A stretch of DNA of 64,000 nt from contig NZ_JAJGBK010000020.1 of assembly GCF_020696975.1 (NCBI RefSeq), positions 93,993 through 157,992 on the forward strand. The letters are read 5' to 3'. The notes beneath the pieces were generated by a model that saw only the letters and a program-made list of their open reading frames with translations, was not told the origin of the DNA and did not search any database. Below, one piece after another: positions 9,443 through 18,071 of the stretch. This DNA is from Methanoculleus sp. (GTDB taxonomy: Archaea; Halobacteriota; Methanomicrobia; Methanomicrobiales; Methanoculleaceae). Positions within the stretch are counted from its first letter, which is position 1. Each line of letters begins with the position of its first letter. The translations under genes and the position numbers were made by a program.

Positions 9443-9753
9443 GGCTCGCCTCCGGATACTTCCCCGCCGTCCGGGCATGGGTCGTAAGCATACTGCAGGA
9501 GGTATTTGCCATGCTCGGGATAAATATGGCGCTCCGACCATCCGCGCGCAGCCCCGGGGCGAGACTGCCCTTTCTTCAAATGGTAACCATTATAGTGAGA
9601 TCCCTCAAATTATGGTGCGATTGCACCGGGTGGTTGCCCGGACCACCGGTGCACGGTTGTACCCGGGTGCGAGACCCCTTCCGGAGGTGGCGCCCCAAAC
9701 GACAGGCGGGGCCAGACGCTGCCTCCCCTGCACCAACCATTCAGGACCGAAGC
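9443..9753. other. Divergent intergenic region with several small inverted repeats
   Basis: This stretch separates the divergent P-type ATPase and PAS genes. It holds ATGGT-A-ACCAT (9580-9590), GGTGC-GATT-GCACC (9614-9627) and GGTGGT/ACCACC arms at 9629-9634 and 9642-9647. These could be operators or RNA hairpins in the leader of the PAS gene; no protein that binds them is known from the window. No gene is seen. Confidence 0.35.
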
Positions 9754-11487
9754 ATGAGAGCACCCGACGTTGCCCGAGCACGGCAGAACGACCCTGACGC
9801 GTCTGTGTGTCCTGCCGGAGAGCGGAGAGCCTGTAGCGTCTGGATCTGCGGGCCGGGGGGCGAGCCCCTCTCCCTCCCGGAGCCCTGTCCTCTCCTCGCC
9901 GGGGTGATGCTCGAAGTCTGCCGGGGCTCCGGGTGGGTGGAGGCTCTCCACCCCGAGGACGCTGACGCAGTGCTTGCCGGATGGAGAGAGAGCCTTGCGG
10001 CCGGCACGCCGTGGAGGTGCACCTACCGCATCAGAGGCGAGGATGGGGAGTATCTCACCGTCGCAAGCAGGGGCGTTCCCGTCAGGGATGCGGCTGACAG
10101 GGTCCTCTTCTGGGTAGGGATCAGTCTTGATGCCACCGTCCGTGATGAGCCGCATCGCGAGGACCCTGCAATGCTCTCTGCCGTGAGCATTATGGAGCGA
10201 TCAGGGGTACCGATCGACGAGATTCTCAGGGTCATCGCGGCCGTCCTTGCCGGCTGGCTCGACCTTGAGGAGGCTGGCATCCGGATCGCGTTCGAAGGCC
10301 GGGAGTACCGGTCGCCCGGTTACGTCGAGACCTCCCGGCGACAGGAGAGCCCGCTCCTGGTCCACGGCCGGACTGCCGGGAGGGTAGAGATCTGCTACCG
10401 GGAGGGTGAAGGATCATTCCTCGCCGACGGGCGTCCTCTGGCCGATGCAGTCGCCATCAGGCTCGGCCGGGTCATCGAGCAGGTGCAGCCGACTTCCGGC
10501 AGGGCCGATGAGGGTTACCGTCGCCTCTACGAACAGATGCTCGAGAGTTATACTCTCTACGAAGTGATCCGGGACGGCGCCGGGAACCCCGTTGATTACC
10601 GCATCCTTGAGTTGAACGAGAAGGCGGCCGATCTCTTTGGCCGCAGTCGGGAGGAACTGGTCGGCCGAAGGCTCTTCGACGTCTTTCCGGCGATTCGCGA
10701 GGGGGCACGCCTCCTCTACGGTGAGGTCGCCGATCAGGGTGTTCCTGTGCAACGGCGGCTGCAGGAGCCGAGGAGCGGGCGGTGGTACGACCTCTACATC
10801 TTCCGCCTGGAGGTCGGGAGGCTCGCTGTCGTCGGGCAGGAGATCACCGAGCAGAAGAGGGCGGAACGCGCCCTCCGGGAGAGCGAGGAGCGATTCCGGA
10901 AGATCGCCCAGCGGAGTTTCGATATGATCTTCATCTGCGACGCAGATCGGGGGATCACCTATATCTCCCCGGCTGTGGCAAGGATCCTCGGCTACACCCC
11001 GGAAGAGATGACCGGCCGCCGTTGCAGGGATTACCTCCTTGAGCGGGCTCTCCCCGGATGGCAGGAGGTGCGACGCCGGATCGCGCAAGGGGAGTCCGTT
11101 GAGGGGGTCCTGGTTGAGTTCTGCCGCAAGGACGGGACGGTTGCCGTCATCGAGATGAACTGTTCGCCCGTCGTCGAGGATGAAACAGTGATCGGCGTCC
11201 AGGTCGTCGGGCGTGATGTCTCGGATCGGAAACGCCACGAGGCCCTGCGGCTGCAGGCATTCGAGCAGATAGAGCAGAATATCGAGCAGTTTGCCGTCCT
11301 CGCGGACCACATCCGCCTGCCCCTGCAGGTGATCCTCGGCATGGCCGACCTGATCGAGGACGGACCGGCCTCGGAGAGGATCCGGGAGCAGGTGAAGCGT
11401 ATCAACGGGATTGTGAAGCAGCTCGATGAGGGCTGGGTTGAATCACGCGAGATCCGGGAGTTCCTGCGGAGGAACGAGTTGGTCTGA
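9754..11487 (+). CDS. PAS/GAF sensor protein with kinase-like H-box tail but no ATPase domain (second copy)
   Basis: A soluble 577-residue paralogue of the protein at 143-1891 with a shuffled order: an atypical PAS (1-130), GAF-like (about 145-245), PAS (255-365), PAS (375-495) and the same tail. The tail reads LADHIRLPLQVILGMADL and ends FLRRNELV, again without an HATPase domain. The second PAS-to-tail segment aligns almost residue for residue with the first protein (FRKIAQRSFDMIFICDAD..., then VGRDVSDRK). The open frame reaches back to 9340 across the hairpin region, but the ATG at 9754 marks the point where recognisable coding begins; the start is not certain. Its function is unknown; a role as co-sensor or dimerisation partner of a kinase is inference. 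Confidence 0.82.
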   Translation: MRAPDVARARQNDPDASVCPAGERRACSVWICGPGGEPLSLPEPCPLLAGVMLEVCRGSGWVEALHPEDADAVLAGWRESLAAGTPWRCTYRIRGEDGEYLTVASRGVPVRDAADRVLFWVGISLDATVRDEPHREDPAMLSAVSIMERSGVPIDEILRVIAAVLAGWLDLEEAGIRIAFEGREYRSPGYVETSRRQESPLLVHGRTAGRVEICYREGEGSFLADGRPLADAVAIRLGRVIEQVQPTSGRADEGYRRLYEQMLESYTLYEVIRDGAGNPVDYRILELNEKAADLFGRSREELVGRRLFDVFPAIREGARLLYGEVADQGVPVQRRLQEPRSGRWYDLYIFRLEVGRLAVVGQEITEQKRAERALRESEERFRKIAQRSFDMIFICDADRGITYISPAVARILGYTPEEMTGRRCRDYLLERALPGWQEVRRRIAQGESVEGVLVEFCRKDGTVAVIEMNCSPVVEDETVIGVQVVGRDVSDRKRHEALRLQAFEQIEQNIEQFAVLADHIRLPLQVILGMADLIEDGPASERIREQVKRINGIVKQLDEGWVESREIREFLRRNELV

Positions 11488-11867
11488 CTGAAGAGCGCTT
11501 TCAGCCTTTAGCAGGATATTCTCGCCCATAACCCCTTTAGGCTCTTTGTTTGCGGCGAGCGGCGATCAACGCCGGTATCTCTTCTGAGGTAATTTAAATA
11601 GTTGTTGTATCTAGCACTGTGAATAAAATTCGAGAAAGGTTCGTCGACGTCAGCGGCCGCGGCAGGCGCCCCGGTCTGGATGACGTTCTCTTGTAAGCGC
11701 CGAAAGAGTAAATAACGCACATGGGCAGTACCGATACGATCAGGAAGACCGGAGCCACCAGGAAGGGGGCACGGTTCGAGATCCGGGTGCCGAATGGGAG
11801 GTATCGGTTCGGGAACTGTTGATGGTGCCGGCCAACATATATATAATATGAATTGCACGCTTGCACT
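11488..11867. other. Intergenic region before licD
   Basis: This stretch of about 380 bases marks the change from GC-rich signalling genes to the AT-richer glycan region. It contains a 33-codon open frame (11721-11822, ATG to TGA) without a ribosome binding site, which I do not call as a gene, and the promoter listed separately. Confidence 0.4.
11838..11846 (+). promoter_or_regulatory. TATA box for licD, leaderless arrangement
   Basis: TATATATAA is centred about 26 bases upstream of the ATG at 11868. That is the usual distance from TATA box to transcription start in archaea, so the message probably starts at or next to the start codon. Confidence 0.6.
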
Positions 11868-12707
11868 ATGGTTAGCGAGGGTGCAACTCTTCGTAAATTA
11901 CAGATTCTCGAATTGAAGATATTACTGGAGTTTAAGCGTATTTGTGAAAGACACAATCTCCAATACTTCTTGATCGGGGGTACACTTCTTGGCGCTGTTC
12001 GCCACCGGGGATTTGTTCCTTGGGACGATGATATTGATGTCGGGATGATGAGATCCGAGTATATCAAGTTCCTTAACGTCTGCAAAGACGAGTTGTCGCA
12101 GGAATATACCCTTCAAACATTCGAGACTGACAGGACATATGCTCACCCCTTTGCTAAAATTCGCCTGGTTGGTACCGAGTATCCTGAACCGAAGTACAAG
12201 GCCGTATCTGATCAGAGAGGCATCTGGATGGATATATTTCCATTTGATTCCACTCCAAGCAACCGTCTTCTAAGAGATATTCACCGGTTCAGGCTTATGA
12301 CAATCATTCATATGTGCGAGATTAAGTACAATTATACGGTAGAACCTTCTACGCTGCTAAGAAGAGTGCTCTATTTGGGTTTGCGATGGTTTTCAAGACC
12401 ATTCAGCAGAACCTGGCTTGAGAATCGAAGAGAGTACCTGTTTCAGAAGTACAACAGAGAAAATCCGGGCTCGTATATCTACAGTACGCTCTGTTGTTTC
12501 CCATCGGAAGCATTCGAACAATTTGTGGAGCTAGAGTTTGAGGGTATCAAATTTCCAGTCCCGGCAGGCTACACTGACTGTCTTACGTGCGCCTTTGGGG
12601 ACTATATGAGTATACCTCCCAAAAACAAACGTATCAGACACACGCCGCATGCGCCGAATTTTGGAAAATATGCTGACATCTGTTCTGTTGACGAGATACG
12701 GGACTAA
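11868..12707 (+). CDS. LicD-family phosphotransferase-like protein
   Basis: A 279-residue cytoplasmic protein of the LicD family (nucleotidyltransferase fold), whose members attach phosphocholine or other phospho-groups to surface glycans. The hallmark is seen near the N-terminus: LIGGTLLGAVRHRGFVPWDD followed by DIDVGM, which carries the Asp residues of the metal site. The length is usual. An upstream in-frame ATG at 11853 exists, but the TATA box position favours 11868. Base composition is lower in GC than the preceding genes, which suggests transfer together with the neighbouring glycan genes. Substrate inferred only from the family. Confidence 0.88.
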   Translation: MVSEGATLRKLQILELKILLEFKRICERHNLQYFLIGGTLLGAVRHRGFVPWDDDIDVGMMRSEYIKFLNVCKDELSQEYTLQTFETDRTYAHPFAKIRLVGTEYPEPKYKAVSDQRGIWMDIFPFDSTPSNRLLRDIHRFRLMTIIHMCEIKYNYTVEPSTLLRRVLYLGLRWFSRPFSRTWLENRREYLFQKYNRENPGSYIYSTLCCFPSEAFEQFVELEFEGIKFPVPAGYTDCLTCAFGDYMSIPPKNKRIRHTPHAPNFGKYADICSVDEIRD

Positions 12708-12779
12708 ATATAATTTAGCGAGATTGATTATAACGTATGCACGCTTGATTGAACCTATGGAATCCTCTAACTGATGCGT

Positions 12780-13436
12780 CTATGTGATGGTATCCACGTA
12801 TTTTCTCATTATTCGGATGATCTCCTTCTGCACTGTCTCAGATCTGGAGTTCGCGTCTATTATCGGGATGTCTAATTGAGTGGCAAGTCTCCTGTATGCT
12901 ACTACTTTTTCGGCTATCTTCTTATCATAATATACATCGCTCCTTCTCTTCCGTAACTGCTCCGGATCCGCGATTAGCAAGATAACAACTAATTTCGATG
13001 GCACTAACCGCAAAAACAATTTTCCTATCTTTGTAGAGATTATCTCTTTGTGATTAATCGATAGACCCAGATCAATAAGGGTATCAAAAACGAACCGGTC
13101 ACAGATTATATTCTGACCAAGGATGTACCTGGGAATGTAGTATTTAAGTGTTAAATGTATTACGGTATCCAGCCATAACGATAGAGGATAAAAAAAACAC
13201 AGGAATTTAGACTCCTCGAAATGGTGATAACTAACTTTTTCCCCATTCGGGGGCACTTCTACACTGGTGTACCCCATTGCCCTTGCATAAAGGAGAAGAG
13301 GAATCGATAGAAGATAACGAGAACCCAACCAGCAATACTTGTATTCTTGATCTTGCTGCCCGAATTTTGCAATGAGTTTTGTAATATGTGATGTCTTACC
13401 TGCTCCATCAGGTCCAATTATACAGATATTGTGCAT
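12780..13436 (-). CDS. Thymidylate-kinase-like P-loop protein
   Basis: A 218-residue P-loop protein. Walker A is GPDGAGKTSHITKLI at residues 8-15 onward, and CDRFVFDTLIDLG in the middle is the DRx motif of thymidylate kinases. The segment between them is longer and more hydrophobic than in dTMP kinases (LLSIPLLLYARAMG, then FLCFFYPLSLWLDTVIHL), so it is probably not the housekeeping enzyme. Similar proteins in surface-polysaccharide clusters are annotated as thymidylate-kinase-like and have no proven substrate. GGGGATAAA directly before the ATG serves as ribosome binding site. It may phosphorylate a sugar, nucleotide or lipid used in glycan synthesis (inference). Confidence 0.75.
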   Translation of the reverse strand: MHNICIIGPDGAGKTSHITKLIAKFGQQDQEYKYCWLGSRYLLSIPLLLYARAMGYTSVEVPPNGEKVSYHHFEESKFLCFFYPLSLWLDTVIHLTLKYYIPRYILGQNIICDRFVFDTLIDLGLSINHKEIISTKIGKLFLRLVPSKLVVILLIADPEQLRKRRSDVYYDKKIAEKVVAYRRLATQLDIPIIDANSRSETVQKEIIRIMRKYVDTIT

Positions 13437-13834
13437 TTTATCCCCTTTGACGTGCTTATCAATCGTATGACCTCTAGATTGTTTGCGGGTATTAAATGCC
13501 TTGCTATAGAATCATACATTCCTGCCGGGGTAAACGCTGCCGGGGTAAACGGATTTATGAGGGCTGCCAAGATTTATTGACCTCTGCTGAGGTTGTGGGT
13601 TTTGATCTGAAAGGGAAGCAGATTCTATCAAAAACAGTTAACCATTCCTATTTTTTTGTGAATCGTACATCGGAGGGTAAATTTGGCTGACGCTTTAAAC
13701 CTGGAATAAAGTGCAGTTTTCAAGGAGGCTATACTGCTCCGATCGCTTCAGTGCCAGGGAATGGCTCTTCAGATCGCTCTCTCATTTAATGGAGGCACCG
13801 AAATCGTTAATACATCTATCGGGCATATCAGGGC
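13437..13834. other. Intergenic region with a 15-bp tandem duplication
   Basis: No gene is supported here. Positions 13522-13536 and 13537-13551 are two perfect adjacent copies of CTGCCGGGGTAAACG. Short open frames at 13496-13690 and 13711-13896 lack family resemblance and good start signals. Confidence 0.4.
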
Positions 13835-15652
13835 ATGGTCGGGATAAATGCTCTCATCTCCTCTGGAATGTCAGATCACCGCATAAAATTTTCTGATATT
13901 CAAAATACGATGTTGCATTACCCTAAATACCAGGCAAATACGCTGTTCGAAGATGACTGCCTTCTTATTGGGTCGACAGCATACGATCAGTATCCCATAA
14001 CCTGTTTTGAAAGCCCCGGATCTTTCATTCTCCTTGAAGGTATAATATACAACATCGATGATGCGACAATTAAAAACAATCTTTTTGCCATCGCAGATCT
14101 TGTTCCGGAAAGAGCAACGGTTTCAGAGACGATAGCCAGATTTTTAACTCATGCCGATGGCGAGTTCATTGTCCTGATCTACGACAAACCGACAAAGCTT
14201 CTTTGTGTCTTCAATGATGCGCTGGGAAGGTTGCCGTTCTTCTGGTACAGGGATGATGCGGTTCTGGTATTCTCTCGCGAGATGAAATTTATGTACCCCT
14301 TTGTGAGACCAATAGCATTCAACAGGCTGGCGCTCATGGAGTATCTTCTTTATGAATTCCCCCTCGGTGAGAGGACACTTATTGAGGGCGTTGAAAGGCT
14401 GCTGCCGGCTACCGTAATGATGTATAGCGGATTGAGTCAGACTCTCTTAAAGGAACAGGTTCTACCTCTCACGTTTGAATTTGAGAAAGAAGACCGGAAG
14501 ATATCCAAGGAAAATATCAAAGACCTCAAGCGATCTTTTCTCGCGGGTCTCCGGAGCAGGGTCTCAAAACTGGGTCCCAGAAGGTCCCTTATCTCGCTGA
14601 GCGGGGGCCTGGACTCGAGGGCGACGCTGGCAGGATTGATTGCGCAGGGAGTTAAACCCCGGGGGATAACCTATGATACGGCCCCGGAGGATGCCGGGGA
14701 ACTGGGATACACTCAAAAAATTGCAGAAACCTTCGGTGTTTCGCTCACTCATTTCGCTCCCTCAAAGGATATGGATTATGAGGAGTATCTCCGTTATGTC
14801 GCACTGGTCGATGCAGGCCAATCTATAAACCTGGCAAACGTCGTGAACATCGAAGAACAGATCATGCTTCACGAGGGAAGCGATATTGTTCATTACACCG
14901 GACTGTATGGTGGGGAGTTATGCAGATATCTGAATGTGACGTCCGGCTTTGGCTCAGACGATGATCTGGCACAATTTCTCCTCACCACCCCGGATCAGTA
15001 TGGGTATGCTCACCAAAAAGTCTGCGCGATGCTGCAGGCTTCAAAAGATGAGATCCAGGAACATATCCGGGAGCATATCGCTGCTTACCCGGAGAAGGAT
15101 CTCTATGCCAAGTATCTCCATTTCAAGTTTGAGAAAGACTATAAGTGGGCTGGTCTGGGTGAGGATAGAAACCGATTTTTCTTCTGGACAGTTACACCGT
15201 TTTACTCCAGAGACTTTTTCTGGACAGCGTATACGATAGATGAGCGTAAAAAGGACACTCTCTTCTTCAGAGACTTTCTTTACTCGCTTGACCCCAGAAC
15301 CTGCGCTGTGGGCTACTACAATACCGGAATGAGTCTTAAGAACCCTCTAACATTGTATATCTACAGGTTTGCAGAGAAGGGAGTGCGGACCCCATGGATA
15401 AGACAACTTGGATGGCAGGCATTGCATTTTAAAGAAAAATTCGGCGTTTCAAAGAGATTCAACCCGAAAAAGGAGGAAATTCGAGCCTTTGCGTTGAACC
15501 TGCTTGAGAGATCGAGCCTGATCCAGAGATACTTCTCTCTTGCCGCAACCCGGAATGTGATTCGTACCGAGGAGGAACTGGACAAACTGGAGAGAATACT
15601 GACCCTCTTTATATATATGGATATGATCGATCGCGGCAAGCCGGATTTCTAA
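13835..15652 (+). CDS. Asparagine-synthetase-like enzyme without the glutaminase Cys
   Basis: A 605-residue AsnB-type protein: N-terminal Ntn-hydrolase-like domain (about 1-200) and C-terminal PP-loop ATP-pyrophosphatase domain with SLSGGLDSRATLAGL (about residue 250). Family members activate a carboxylate with ATP and transfer ammonia taken from glutamine. Here the second residue is Val (MVGINALI) where active glutaminases have Cys (MCGI), so glutamine hydrolysis is probably lost. The segment EFIVLIYDKPTKLLCVFNDA and LPFFWY are otherwise typical. It lies among glycan genes, where such proteins are thought to amidate sugar acids or peptides; its true substrate is unknown. It may use free ammonia or a different amine donor (inference). 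Confidence 0.85.
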   Translation: MVGINALISSGMSDHRIKFSDIQNTMLHYPKYQANTLFEDDCLLIGSTAYDQYPITCFESPGSFILLEGIIYNIDDATIKNNLFAIADLVPERATVSETIARFLTHADGEFIVLIYDKPTKLLCVFNDALGRLPFFWYRDDAVLVFSREMKFMYPFVRPIAFNRLALMEYLLYEFPLGERTLIEGVERLLPATVMMYSGLSQTLLKEQVLPLTFEFEKEDRKISKENIKDLKRSFLAGLRSRVSKLGPRRSLISLSGGLDSRATLAGLIAQGVKPRGITYDTAPEDAGELGYTQKIAETFGVSLTHFAPSKDMDYEEYLRYVALVDAGQSINLANVVNIEEQIMLHEGSDIVHYTGLYGGELCRYLNVTSGFGSDDDLAQFLLTTPDQYGYAHQKVCAMLQASKDEIQEHIREHIAAYPEKDLYAKYLHFKFEKDYKWAGLGEDRNRFFFWTVTPFYSRDFFWTAYTIDERKKDTLFFRDFLYSLDPRTCAVGYYNTGMSLKNPLTLYIYRFAEKGVRTPWIRQLGWQALHFKEKFGVSKRFNPKKEEIRAFALNLLERSSLIQRYFSLAATRNVIRTEEELDKLERILTLFIYMDMIDRGKPDF

Positions 15653-16431
15653 ATATCTTCGTATCGTTCTCTGCAATCCGTTTAATGGGAAATCCACTTT
15701 CCGGGCCGCTTTGAAACGGAAAGCCGGAAACCTATTGGGCTTGCCCGCCATCGTTCATCCCGGAACTTTTGTTCAGGACTACTTCGCAAATGAACTCGTT
15801 ACAGATTCAGAGCGCCTGAGCGCCCTGCTTCCCCGGAATCCTGCAGAAGATGCTGATGTGTTCAAACCTGGATGGTCCAGCGATGGGTTTGACAGATTCG
15901 TTGGAGGTTATACTGAAAATTGGATTGCTGCAGCATACTGGTTACCATGCGGTCGAAACGAAGACAGAGGTTATGATCTGGGCAAAGTAACCCCCGGTGA
16001 GACTGCCTGACATAGCAATGTATAGAAACATTTATACATGCTGATGCGATGTGTCTTGTATCTCACCTGAAGCGATTACCATGTGCATACTCTGTTAGTC
16101 CGCATCTTTCAGAGACGAGGGGTCTCGTATCGTTGTCCCGGGCAATTGCATCGGGTCCTACGAGTGACTGCCTGAAAATGCGCCGTTGCTGTAACTGCAG
16201 GGTGATCGTTGCTTGATGCTGGCGTGCAGGGGCTCCTTGCCGTGTGAGTGTGGGTACTCCCTGGCAGGTGATATCGGAGCGTCAGAAGATATGGCGGGGA
16301 TAAGTGTAGATCCACAAAACGAGAGAAAACAAGCCTTAAATGTAACGCATAGTCACAGGTGAATCCTCCAGTCGCTCTGTATCTTTTTGATCAGCATACG
16401 AATCCGCTAACACGTAAATGAGGTTGAAATC
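15653..16431. other. Intergenic region, one doubtful short frame
   Basis: About 780 bases separate the AsnB-like gene from the flippase. A 99-codon frame at 15711-16010 (+) has a fairly ordinary composition (HPGTFVQDYFANELV..., GWSSDGFDRFVGGYTENW) and could be a remnant of a glycan gene, but I recognise no family and see no ribosome binding site. The rest shows nothing. A GCCTTAAATG element near 16333 may be the promoter of the flippase. Confidence 0.3.
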
Positions 16432-17745
16432 TTGAAGATCCCGGTGAGCAAGGCAATAATAGATGTACAATGGGCATTCATCAGTATTGCCACGGCATCA
16501 CTGGCTCACTTCATCCTCAGGATCGTCCTCGGCAGGGAACTCGGGCCAGAAGGGCTTGGGGTGTACACCCTTGCCTTCACTATCTATCTCTTTGGGATGC
16601 AGTTTGCCGCGTTCGGGATTGGAACTGCGTTGACAAAATACGTTGCGGAGTTCCTCGATAATCACGTCGCTATAAGAAATTACGTTTCTTCAGGGATGGT
16701 TAGTTCGATCATTGTAGGCGCCCTGATGGGAGTTGCACTCTACTTTCTGGCTCCCTCTATTGCAGTATCTTTTTTCCGGATCCCTGAACTGGAGCCGTTG
16801 ATCCAGCTGACCGCCCTCTGCTACCCCTTCATCGCCATCCAGAAGGCAGTGCTTGGGACACTGAATGGGTTCCGTAAAATGCATCTTTATGCGTTTCTGA
16901 ACATCATTCAGAATGTCACCGTTGTCGTAGCATCTATTACTCTGGTGCTACTGGCAGGGATGGGTGTGATGGGGGCGGTGATCGGGTTTGTTGGCCCGAC
17001 CATACTCATCGGCAGCGTATGTCCTGTTCTGATCCGTGACTGGATCCAGCTCGATGTATCTTTGAGCAATATCGCCGCCCTTCGTGCAACGACAGTTTTT
17101 GGGTTTTATGTCATGCTCGGAGATTCGATATCGTTTCTTAGCGGTCAGATTGACAGCATCATGATCGGGTACTATCTCAACCCGACTGAGGTAGGGATCT
17201 ATGCTGTCGCTTTCCTCTTCACACAGATACTCACGCTCATACCTACGGCTGTTCAGGGAGTGACAGCACCGGTGACGGCGACGCTGTATGGGAAAAGGGA
17301 TATCGAAGGTATAAGAAGGCTCTTTTACTCAACATTGAAGAAGAGTCTTCTCATTTCAGCAGGAATTGCAACGCTCATTGCTGTTTTTGGTCAATATGTC
17401 ATTGTTCTTCTCTTTACCGAAGAGTATCTTATGTCGTATACCCCGCTGCTGATATTGCTGCCGGGGTATGCCGTCAATGCGTCTTTTGGTGCGGTTGGTG
17501 CCACACTGGCAAACATCGGAAAGGTGCATATTCCCTTCCGGATCAGCGCAGTCTCCGGGGCATTGAAGATCGTCCTGAACATCCTGCTCATCCCTCATCT
17601 CGGGATAAACGGAGCTGCTCTGACAACAGGGGTAGCCGCGGTAATAAGTTTCGGGATAAAGGTAGCAGTCGTTCACCACTATATCGGGGGTCATTGCAGT
17701 GGTTTAGATCAACGAGAACACGCATCCGATGAGTTAACTCCTTAA
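16432..17745 (+). CDS. Wzx-type polysaccharide flippase (MOP/MATE superfamily)
   Basis: A polytopic membrane protein of 437 residues with about 12-14 hydrophobic segments. The N-terminus contains GRELGPEGLGVYTLAFTIY, the signature of polysaccharide exporters of the MOP superfamily (RfbX/Wzx), which flip lipid-linked oligosaccharides across the membrane. The chosen start is TTG: GAGGT at 16420-16424 sits seven bases upstream of it and there is no in-frame ATG before the conserved region. It lies between the AsnB-like enzyme and the large minus-strand glycan genes and probably exports their product. Confidence 0.88.
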   Translation: MKIPVSKAIIDVQWAFISIATASLAHFILRIVLGRELGPEGLGVYTLAFTIYLFGMQFAAFGIGTALTKYVAEFLDNHVAIRNYVSSGMVSSIIVGALMGVALYFLAPSIAVSFFRIPELEPLIQLTALCYPFIAIQKAVLGTLNGFRKMHLYAFLNIIQNVTVVVASITLVLLAGMGVMGAVIGFVGPTILIGSVCPVLIRDWIQLDVSLSNIAALRATTVFGFYVMLGDSISFLSGQIDSIMIGYYLNPTEVGIYAVAFLFTQILTLIPTAVQGVTAPVTATLYGKRDIEGIRRLFYSTLKKSLLISAGIATLIAVFGQYVIVLLFTEEYLMSYTPLLILLPGYAVNASFGAVGATLANIGKVHIPFRISAVSGALKIVLNILLIPHLGINGAALTTGVAAVISFGIKVAVVHHYIGGHCSGLDQREHASDELTP

Positions 17746-18071
17746 TGTGTGCTTACCGGCAAGTACCTCCGGACAGGTGCCTGGGAGACATGAGGTCTTC
17801 TTTGCGGGGCGGTATGGCCCTGCTCTTTTTTAGGGTGATTCATCCAGCATACCTGCCATACTTACGAATATGAAGGAATCTTTGATACAGAGGCCGACCC
17901 AGCATCCTCTGGAGTGGGCCGTACCATACCTTTTTAGCGCTCACCCATCCCCTGTACCTTCCCCGTGAGGCAATAAATGACACTTTGCGCTCTCAAGGCC
18001 CGGGAGATGAGATGCACCGATGGTTTGCAGAGCGTGTTGAATACTGGACGATTTTGCCTTCTGGATAGCCC
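17746..18071. other. Intergenic region between converging glycan genes
   Basis: A T-run (CTCTTTTTTAGG, about 17823-17833) follows the flippase and is a likely terminator. The rest contains the gene fragment listed separately and no complete gene. Confidence 0.4.
17840..17992 (-). pseudogene. C-terminal fragment of an unidentified protein
   Basis: A 50-codon open stretch on the minus strand runs from an in-frame stop at 17993-17995 to a TGA at 17840-17842. It reads like the end of a protein, with SFIASRGRYRGWVSAKKVWY and then PLYQRFLHIRKYGRYAG. The composition (aromatic and basic, no low complexity) is protein-like, and there is no start codon in a sensible place. The parent could be a glycan-region enzyme lost by deletion. 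I do not recognise the family. Confidence 0.3.

Noticed and set aside
11721..11822. 33-codon open frame before licD
   Set aside because: No ribosome binding site, Arg/Gly-rich text, no family; its end lies just before the licD TATA box.
15711..16010. 99-codon frame after the AsnB-like gene
   Set aside because: Composition is acceptable but no family, start signal or operon context; kept only as a note in the intergenic entry.
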